This document shows, piece by piece, positions 15,026-23,500 of a stretch of DNA of 31,097 nucleotides (the stretch's first letter is position 1; each line of letters opens with the position of its first letter). This stretch comes from Candidatus Sumerlaeota bacterium. Its GTDB lineage: Bacteria; Sumerlaeota; Sumerlaeia; JADFCT01. Under the pieces are notes generated by a model, which had not been told where the DNA came from, ran no database searches, and worked only from the letters and a program-made list of their open reading frames with translations. The stretch covers positions 1 through 31,097 of the forward strand of contig JAPLSP010000506.1 in assembly GCA_026398575.1 (NCBI GenBank). The letters run 5' to 3'. The position numbers were made by a program, and so were the translations under genes.

Positions 15026-16429
15026 ATGCCTCAAATGCCCGTTTTTTTGAGCTGGATTCTTGCCGAAATCGCCGTCGTGGCAAGCCTTTTCGCCGTCTTT
15101 TGGGCCGTGAGTGTTTTTCGGCTGCGATGGCGCTATCGCGCGCTTTGCGACGATCTGCAATCGCATCTGTCCTATGTGAATTCTGCCTTTGACCGCCTGA
15201 CCAACGCCAGCCGGAATTTGCACAAGGAAATCGAGCGCCTGTTTTCGGATCCCGCGCGGCGCGAAGGACTGGAGCGGCTCGAAACGCTCCGGGCCGGCTT
15301 GGACCGCCAGCGGCAGTCCATCGAGGAATTGAAAGTCGCGCCCATGACGCCCGCCTTTTTGCTGCGCGAAGCCATTCCCGCGCTGGACAGGGCGATCACG
15401 GCTTATGAAAAAAATCTTTCGATGCTGTTGCGCCAGTGGGACGACGCCATCACCAGCGCCGCGCCGCCGCCCGTCGCCCCGGCGGAATTGGCGCGTCTGG
15501 AGGAAACCGAAGCGCGCCTGGCTTCGCTCCGCTCCGAACACGAAGCGCTGGTGAAGATGCATGAGTCGCTGATCTTGGAGCGCCGGCAGGCCGAGGCGCG
15601 CAATACAGAATTGCAGGACGCCCTGGCCAAAACCGGCGATCAAGAGCGGCAGCGCGCCGAGGCGCAAGCCCAGGCGCAGGCCGAAGCCCTCGAGCAGCTC
15701 AAAGAAAAGCTGAAAGCGGAAGCGATGGCGGAAGCCACCGCGGCAAAAGCCGAGTTTCACGAGCAGCTGGGCAAAGCCAATGAGCAAATCGCATCCCTCG
15801 AAGTCCGGCTCCGCGAAGCCGAGACCAGCCAGGCGGCATTCAAAGAGCTTCGGGATAAAATTGCCTTGCTCGAAGCGCAGCTCAGCGAGGCCCAGAGCAG
15901 CCAATTGGCATCCAAACAGCTCGAAAAAAAAAATGCATCGCTCGAAGCGCAGCTCAGCGAGGCGCAGAGCAGCCAATTGGCATCCAAACATCTCGAAAAT
16001 AAAATCGCATCGCTCGAAGCGCAGCTGAGCGAGGCTGAGGCCCGGCAGTTGGACAGCGAGCGTCTCCGGGAAAATGCAGCTTCGCTTGAAATGCAGTTGC
16101 ATCAGCTGCGCCAAGACCTGCAAGAAAAGTCTGAAGTTCCAGCGGAAAAGGAATCGCATACCGCTGATGAAAAAGAAGACCGGCAGATGCGCGAGGAAAT
16201 CACCGCATTGCGTTTTGATCTCGATGAGGCGAGGAAACAGGCCGAAACCTCCAACAAGCAATTGGAGGAAACCAAACGCAAGATGGACGAGCTGGCCATG
16301 GAAGTGGAAATATCGAGAGCCACTGCCGACGATATTAATGCCGCTCTGATCAAAACGAAAGAAGACCTCCAAAATGCCGAGGCCGAAAAAGCCCGCCTGC
16401 TTCAAAAACTAAAAGATTCCACCCCCTAA
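15026..16429 (+). CDS. Membrane-anchored long coiled-coil protein
   Basis: This has 467 residues. AAGGAGA precedes the ATG by seven bases. A single membrane helix lies near the N-terminus (LSWILAEIAVVASLFAVFWA, about residues 8-30). A short domain follows to about residue 150. From about 155 to the end it is heptad-patterned, Ala/Glu/Gln/Lys-rich coiled coil. Three 24-residue copies of a LEAQLSEAQSSQLASKQLEK-type unit (72 bp each) stand in the middle. Such proteins act as spacers or filament scaffolds on the membrane; no specific role can be read. An A10 run inside the repeat invites slippage. A long open frame on the opposite strand (15011-16405) is a by-product of the biased codons. It precedes panB by about 60 bp, filled by a 7-bp array. 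Confidence 0.85.
   Translation: MPQMPVFLSWILAEIAVVASLFAVFWAVSVFRLRWRYRALCDDLQSHLSYVNSAFDRLTNASRNLHKEIERLFSDPARREGLERLETLRAGLDRQRQSIEELKVAPMTPAFLLREAIPALDRAITAYEKNLSMLLRQWDDAITSAAPPPVAPAELARLEETEARLASLRSEHEALVKMHESLILERRQAEARNTELQDALAKTGDQERQRAEAQAQAQAEALEQLKEKLKAEAMAEATAAKAEFHEQLGKANEQIASLEVRLREAETSQAAFKELRDKIALLEAQLSEAQSSQLASKQLEKKNASLEAQLSEAQSSQLASKHLENKIASLEAQLSEAEARQLDSERLRENAASLEMQLHQLRQDLQEKSEVPAEKESHTADEKEDRQMREEITALRFDLDEARKQAETSNKQLEETKRKMDELAMEVEISRATADDINAALIKTKEDLQNAEAEKARLLQKLKDSTP
15869..16084 (+). repeat. Three tandem 72-bp units inside the coiled-coil gene
   Basis: Units start at 15869, 15941 and 16013, each opening CTCGAAGCGCAG. The first two are nearly identical and the third has diverged. 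Confidence 0.85.
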
Positions 16430-16464
16430 CCCCCAACCCCTGGCCCCCGACCCCCGACCCCTGA
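16423..16464. repeat. C-rich 7-bp tandem array
   Basis: Six units: CCCCTAA, CCCCCAA, CCCCTGG, CCCCCGA, CCCCCGA and CCCCTGA. The stop codon of the coiled-coil gene (TAA, 16427-16429) is the end of the first unit. The array fills most of the gap before the panB ribosome site. Confidence 0.85.
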
Positions 16465-16490
16465 CTCCATTCTCCCCAAGGAGAACATCC

Positions 16491-17297
16491 ATGTCGCTGC
16501 AACACGTCCGCCTCGCCAGTCTCCTTAAAAAGAAACAGTCCGGACAGCGCATTGTCATGCTGACGGCGTATGATATGCCCACCGCGCGCATCGCCGACGA
16601 GGCGGGCGTGGACATTATCCTGGTGGGCGATTCCCTCGGCAACGTCATACTCGGATATGAGGACACCATCCCCGTTACAATCGAGGATATGATCCATCAC
16701 ACCGCCGCCGCCGCGCGCGCGAAGTCCAGCGCCTTGCTGGTGGCCGATATGCCGTTTATGACTTATCACCTGTCGCCCGAACAGGCTTTGGCCAATGCCG
16801 GGCGGCTGGTTCAGGAAGGCGGCGCGCAGGGCGTCAAGCTCGAAGGCGGCGCCGAGATCGCGCCGACGGTCCAGCGCATTGTGCAGGCCGGCATCCCGGT
16901 GATGGGCCATATCGGTCTGACGCCGCAATCCATCCACCAGCTCAGCGGCTATTGCGTGCAGGGGCGTTCGGAGGCCGAGCGCGAACGGCTGATCGCCGGC
17001 GCCAGGGCGCTCGATGCGGCGGGAGCGTTTTCGATTGTGCTGGAACTGACGCCAGCTGAAGTGGGCCGCGCCGTGAGCCAGGCGGTCGCCTGTCCCGTCA
17101 TCGGCATCGGCGCCGGAGCGGCTGTGGATGGCCAGGTCCTTGTCTTGCACGACATGTTGGGACTGACCTTTGCGCCCCCGCCTAAATTCGTCAAAATCTA
17201 TGGCGACCTGCGCGCGCAAATGACGCGCGCCATTCAAGCCTATTGCGAAGACGTCCGCGAAGCCCGCTATCCCGATGCCGGGCATTCATATGAATAG
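16491..17297 (+). CDS. panB: 3-methyl-2-oxobutanoate hydroxymethyltransferase
   Basis: This enzyme moves a hydroxymethyl group from 5,10-methylenetetrahydrofolate to 3-methyl-2-oxobutanoate, giving ketopantoate, the first committed step of pantothenate (coenzyme A) synthesis in the cytoplasm. Its 268 residues match the family. The conserved blocks are there in order: IVMLTAYDMPTARIADEAG, ILVGDSLGNVILGYEDT, VADMPFMTYHLSPEQAL, GAQGVKLEGG, VMGHIGLTPQSIHQLSGY, the IVLELTPAE segment with the catalytic glutamate, and CPVIGIGAGAAVDGQVLVLHDMLGL. AAGGAG precedes the ATG. panC and panD are not in the window. It follows the coiled-coil gene closely, but the two are not functionally linked as far as I can tell. 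Confidence 0.97.
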   Translation: MSLQHVRLASLLKKKQSGQRIVMLTAYDMPTARIADEAGVDIILVGDSLGNVILGYEDTIPVTIEDMIHHTAAAARAKSSALLVADMPFMTYHLSPEQALANAGRLVQEGGAQGVKLEGGAEIAPTVQRIVQAGIPVMGHIGLTPQSIHQLSGYCVQGRSEAERERLIAGARALDAAGAFSIVLELTPAEVGRAVSQAVACPVIGIGAGAAVDGQVLVLHDMLGLTFAPPPKFVKIYGDLRAQMTRAIQAYCEDVREARYPDAGHSYE

Positions 17298-17339
17298 CCC
17301 AACCGCTAGCAAAAGAGCTATGATAGGGAACGAGCAATA

Positions 17340-17414
17340 GCTGGCGCCGCCATCAACACGAATGGACGAATTGACATCGCCGACGTGATTGCCCTTCATC
17401 TCATAAAGGCATAG
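17340..17414 (+). pseudogene. Remnant of a dockerin C-terminus
   Basis: In one frame this stretch reads AGAAINTNGRIDIADVIA followed by LHLIKA and a stop (TAG at 17412-17414). It lines up with the end of the giant protein downstream, NAADINGDGCIDIADLIALL. Two calcium-ligand aspartates of the loop are replaced (by Ala and Asn). Only about 40 bp separate it from the panB stop, so no gene body precedes it. It is best read as the tail of a deleted dockerin-bearing secreted protein. Outside it, 17298-17551 shows no other gene. Confidence 0.6.
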
Positions 17415-17551
17415 GATACTCAGGGAAAGAATATCCTTGTATTTCCCTTATTCCCACTTTGATTTTTTCTTATTGACCGAAGCGTAAAAGTCGCGATAAT
17501 AATTTGTCTCAGAATAATGAAAAGTCCAGAAAGCGGGCAGGAGCGATTGCC

Positions 17552-20500
17552 ATGACAGAAAATTGCTTTGTTCGCAGATGCTCAGAAAGGGCGTTCATCA
17601 ACAGCATCCGAAGGGCTGGCTTTATATGTCCTGGAATCCGGACAATCGCCGGCATTACGTGCCTTCTATTTGCGCTCTTGCCACAGACGCTCATCCATGC
17701 AGCGCAAATAAATACAAAGCTGCATTCCCTGGGGCTTGTTCTCTCTGAGCCATCGCAGCCGCCTGCCGCGAAAAAGGTTGCCGAGGAACTGCGCCCGGCA
17801 TTGCAGGCCAAGGCGCAGCGATTGAAACAAGCGGCAGCGCCAGCATTTGGGCCACAGCCAGAGCCGCCTCTAATTCCTCCGAGCGCCGATAATAGCGCAG
17901 GGCTTCCTCCCGTCGGCGATCAGGGCGCGCAAGGTTCGTGCGTTTCATGGGCTTGCGGCTACTACATGAAGACCTATCAGGAAGGCAAAGAGCGCAACTG
18001 GAGCCTCAGCAATCCTGCTCATCAATTTAGTCCGGCATTTCTTTATCATCAATTGCAGGGTTTTGACGAAGGATCCACTTTTGAGGGCAATCTTGATTTA
18101 TTAATCAATCAAGGCTGCGCCACGCTGGATGTCATGCCCTATTCCGATTCCGATTATCTTACATGGCCCACTGCAGCTCAGTATCGTGAAGGCATTCCTT
18201 ATCGCGAGCTGTCGTGGGATTATCTTGGCAATGGTGAAACGGAAAGCGTTTTTGACACGATTAAGGCGATCCTCGCCTCGGGCGATGCATGCGCCGTTGG
18301 CATTCCCATCTATCGCCCGGATGCAACCACGCCCGGCAATTTCGACGCTCTGACTGCAGCCAATCCCTATTGCGACCTACCACCCGCCAGCGATACTTAT
18401 CTCGCGGGCTATCACGCGCTCTGTATTGTAGGTTACGACGAATCGAAATTTGACGGACGCGGCGGCTACAAGATCATCAATTCATGGGGCACCAGCTGGG
18501 GCGCTTCAGGCTTCGCTTGGATCTCCGAGCCATTTCTCATAACCTATGGTCTCTACTTCTACCGCATGACGGATCGCATCGCATATCAGCCAACTAGCTA
18601 TTTTCATTGGAAAGTTAGTCATCCATTCTGGGGGTGGACCTACGATAATGTAACAGTCACGATTGGTGTTGGTTCCACGAACGCGCCGCTTTGGTCTAAG
18701 GTCTTGGTGACTAGCTTGGAGCGCGATTCATTAACCATTGATATGTGGTATGATATTTCCGACTGCGCCGCTTTTCTTCCTCCTGATTTCGGCTTCAATC
18801 GCTGGTGGATCAAGATAGGGGATAGTTGCAGGGGTGATGTGGCGGGTCTTAGTATTGCCGAGATCGAAGACAACGGCGCAATGCTATCTGCATCCAATGT
18901 TCTACCCCAGCTAGGTCCTATTTTTGGCGGGGATTTAATTGTTTATATACCCGCTGGGGAAATCGCTTCCAACAATTACTATGTCAATGATAACTGCACG
19001 AGTGGCGACATTTACTGTTCCGCTCCCGGCAATGATTCCAACGATGGCCTTACTTCCGCCACTCCTAAATGCTCCCTTCAAGCCATAATTGATCTCTACA
19101 CGCTTAAAGGGAACGATAGAGTTTGGATTGATGCAGGCACATATGATCTTGACTCGGATATCACTATCAACAACCTGGACCGAGGAACAAGCGGTAAATT
19201 TATCTGCTTTATTGGCGCATCAGCTTCCAACGGCGAACCTGCCACTATTTTTTACCGCAGCGGTGGATGGGGAGGCTCGAGAGCGTCCTTTTCAATAAAT
19301 GGAACGAAGATGTATCTCCTTTTTAAAAACATGGCTATTCAAGGCGGCGAATATGGATTTAATATCAATGGCTCGTGGGATTATGGCGCATGGAATTATG
19401 GCCCGATGGGCTATGGTTCGGAGGATATTAACCTTGAGAACATACGCATATCAAATACTGTATATCCTGCTTATCTCTACGAAGCACAAAGGATCAGCTT
19501 TTGTCACTGCGTATTTTCCGATTTTTTCGACGAAGGAGTTCATGTGGGCAACAGTACTATTCTATTAGAAAATTCTATCATTGCGGCTGCATCTAGTTAC
19601 ATTGGCACCGGTATCAGTTGCATTGGCGCCAGTACCAGCAGCCCATACGGCGATTATGGAAGCGAAGCTCGAATCAGTCTACGCCACTGCATCCTTTCGG
19701 CGCAAAATGGATATTGTATATTTCTAGAGGATTTATATCCTGAAATAATTGACTCCGATTATAACAATTTCTTCACCACTGGAACTAGCGAAATTTGTAG
19801 CTGGGGTGGAATATTAATCAGCACACTCCCCCAGTGGCAAGCCCATTGGCGCTGCGATCAGCACAGTTTGAGTACCGATCCGCTTTTTGCAGATGTGGCT
19901 AATCACGACTTTCACCTTAAGTCCATCACCGGGCGGTGGAATCCCCTCGCCAACGGCGGTCTGGGAGGATGGACTATAGATACCACTCATAGCCTTTGTA
20001 TTGATGCAGGCGATATTTTTGCCGACGCTTCTGCCGAGCCGATTCCTAACGGTGGACGTATCAACATCGGCGCTTATGGCGGAACTCCTTACGCTTCCAA
20101 ATCATCTGTGAGGCGGCGCTACCTTTTCTTGGACAATCCCACAACCGGAAATCTCTTCCACGAAACTATTCCGGTCGTTTGGCGGCAATATGGGGATGGC
20201 TGGCAAGTTGGGAGCACCATTCGTATAGAATATTCCGCGAATGCCGGCCAATCTTGGCAAATCGTGGAAGGCGCAGATAATCTTCCTTATACGGATTTGG
20301 CATATACGTGGAACTTGTCAAATATCGCTTCGGGCACGAGTTATACTTTGCGCCTTATCTATAATCAGGATTCTTCAACATCTACAAGCGCATCCGGTTT
20401 GTTTATCATAGAGCGTCCCACTTTCTATTATGTCAATGATTCTGTGACGGCCAATGACGTTTATTGTGTGGCGCCAGGCAACGACGCCAACGATGGCTTA

Positions 20501-23500
20501 ACGTCGGCTACGCCTAAGGCATCGATCCAGACCATTATCGACACATATAGGCTTAAAGGAAGCGACATCGTTTACATTGACACAGGGATCTATGCCCTGA
20601 CGTCAGAAATTGCCATTGGCTCTCAGGATTGTGGCGACTCTCTGAGCCCAGTGCAATTTGTCGGTTCGACCCATACGAGCGGCACTCTTATTAATTTTAA
20701 TAATCTTTCTTATGACGGATTCAAAGTAAGCGGCAACTATATCAGTCTTGAAAACCTGAGAATTACCGGAGCTCGCTTCAATGGTGTGTTCATCTATAAT
20801 GCCAGCAACTCTCGTATTACTCAATGCAGGATTTATGGCAATAGTCAATATGGCGTTTACTTATACAAATCAAGCCAAACAACCATCGCGAATAGCATTA
20901 TAGATCGCAATGGGCTTGCTGGATTTTCCTTCTATTATTCTGATGATTGTGTTGTAAGGAACAACACAATTGTACTGAATTCTGCAAGCCAGATCTATAT
21001 AGATAATTCAACGGATGAGCTCACTATTCGCAACAATATTCTATGGGCGGATGGATCCGGTCACACCTGTGTATATCGGTATTATGCTGGGACTTTATGG
21101 GAGGATTATAATGATCTGTATGCCACCAACGGCGCCAGCATTGGCATTGCGCTTGGATCGCACAATTTAAGCCGCAATCCAATTTTTGTAAATCCTGCCG
21201 GGCCAGACAATATTTCCGGGAATACGGATGATGACTTTCATCTTCAGAGTACTGCGGGAAGCTGGCATGATGGGGCTCAGACGCCAGACGCAATGGATAG
21301 CTTCTGTATTGATACAGGCGATCCGTCAGAGAGCGCACGAGCCGAGCCGCAGCCGAATGGTGGAAGGATCAACATGGGCGCTTATGGAGGAACGGAACAG
21401 GCCTCAATGAGTACAGCGGGATGTATTCTGGCGCTGATTGCTCCTAATGGTGGCGAAGTGTGGAAAGGCATTCAATCCATCCGCTGGGCTTGTACTGGAT
21501 TAGGATGGCAAGCCGGCGATACGATCCGAATTGATTACTCTTCCGATTCCGGGTTGACTTGGCATTCGATTCCGGGCGCGCAAGCCTTGCCTTATTCCTT
21601 GTGGAATTTTAATTGGAATACAACAACCGCCATCCCAAGCGCCGGCCCGTTTTTCCGCGTCCGCATCATCAGCAACCATTCAGATGCTGTCTCCGATACC
21701 AGCGACTCTAGCTTTACTCTTCACAATCATGCAATATGCTACTATGTCAATGATGCGATAACGATAAATGATATCTATTGCATTGCTGCGGGGAATGATG
21801 CGAACGATGGATTAACTTCCGCTACTCCCAAGGCCTCAGTGCAAGCCATTCTCGACACGTATGATCTTGAAGGGGGCGACATAGTTTACATTGACACAGG
21901 CGTTTATGTATTGAAAGCGAACATTATTATCGGCGCTAAAGATAGCGGCGATTCTTTATATCCAGTGCATTTTGTTGGTTCGACTCATACAAGCGGAACC
22001 CTAATTAATCGTAACGATCTTAGCTCGGGTTATGGTTTTGTTTGCGGAAGCTGTATAAGCCTTGAGAATCTGAGAATCACAGGAGCGGAGGTTGGTGTGC
22101 AGCTTGCCAGCAATTCACGAATTACCCAATGCCGAATCTATGGCAATAGCCAATACGGCATTTCCCTGTATGATTCAACTCAGGTAATCATCGAAAACTG
22201 TATTGTGGATCATAATGGCACTGGATTTTACTTTAATCATGTATATGAATGTATCGCAAGGAATAATACAATCGTATTCAATACTGCAAATCAAATTTAT
22301 ATAGAAGACTACTCATGGAATAATCTCTCTCTTCGCAACAATATTCTCTGGGCGGATGGCGCAGGTCACAACTGCGTGCATAAGTATTGTTACACGGGGG
22401 TTTTTATAGAGGATTATAACGACCTATATGCCACTAATAACGCCAATATTGGTATTTCTTATGGCCCACACGATTTCTGTAATAATCCTCTATTTGTGAA
22501 TTCTGCAGGGCCAGACAATATACCCGGCAGCGCTGACGATGACTTCCACCTTCAAAGCACAGCTGGAAGTTGGCACGGTGGGGCTTGGGCGCCAGACGCA
22601 ATGGATAGCCCTTGTATTGATGCCGCAGACCTGGCTGATAGCGTAGGAGCAGAACCGCAGCCTAATGGTGGCAGGATCAATATGGGAGCTTATGGAGGAA
22701 CGGCGCAAGCCTCTAAGAGTCCCGCACGTGTTTTGGAGCTGTTATCTCCAAAAAGCGGAGATGTATGGAAAGGCATTCAATCTGTCCGTTGGGCTTTTGC
22801 GGGACAGTCATGGCGGGTTGGCGACACAATCCGGATTAAATACTCAGCGGATTCCGGCCAATCCTGGCAGACTATACCAGGCGCCAAAAGTCTCTCTTAT
22901 GCGGCTCTGGAATACACGTGGGATTTGTCGAGATTCGCTTCAGGTACGAGCTATTCCTTGCGCCTTATCTGCAATCAAGATGCCTTGACGTCTGCAATCG
23001 TGTGCGGATTGTTTTCCATAGAATCTCCTACATATTATTACGTCAACGATTCCGCAACGACCAACGACGTTTATTGTATAGCGCCTGGCAATGATGCCAA
23101 TGACGGATTGACATCGTCCACACCTAAGGAGTCTATTCAAGCAATTTTGGATGCTTATCAACTCAAAGGGAGCGATGTTGTATTTATTGATACAGGAATC
23201 TATGTCTTAGAAGCAGATATTAGCATTGGTTCTCAGGATAGTGGCGATTCGCTAAATTTGGTGCGATTTGTCGGTTCAACTCATACGAGTGCAACCCTAA
23301 TTAAGCAGAGCAACCTTGGCTCTAGTGGATTTTATGTGTCTGGAAATTATATCAGCCTTGAGAATCTAAGAATCACAGGAGCCACTAATGGCGTGTTCAT
23401 CTATAATGCCAGCAACTCTCGTATTACTCAATGCAGGATTTATGGCAATAGTCAATATGGCGTTTACTTATACAAATCAAGCCAAACAACCATCGCGAAT

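Noticed and set aside
15011..16405. 464-codon open frame opposite the coiled-coil gene
   Set aside because: It is Phe/Leu/Gly/Gln-rich antisense of coiled-coil codons and has no family pattern; the plus-strand gene has a ribosome site and membrane helix.
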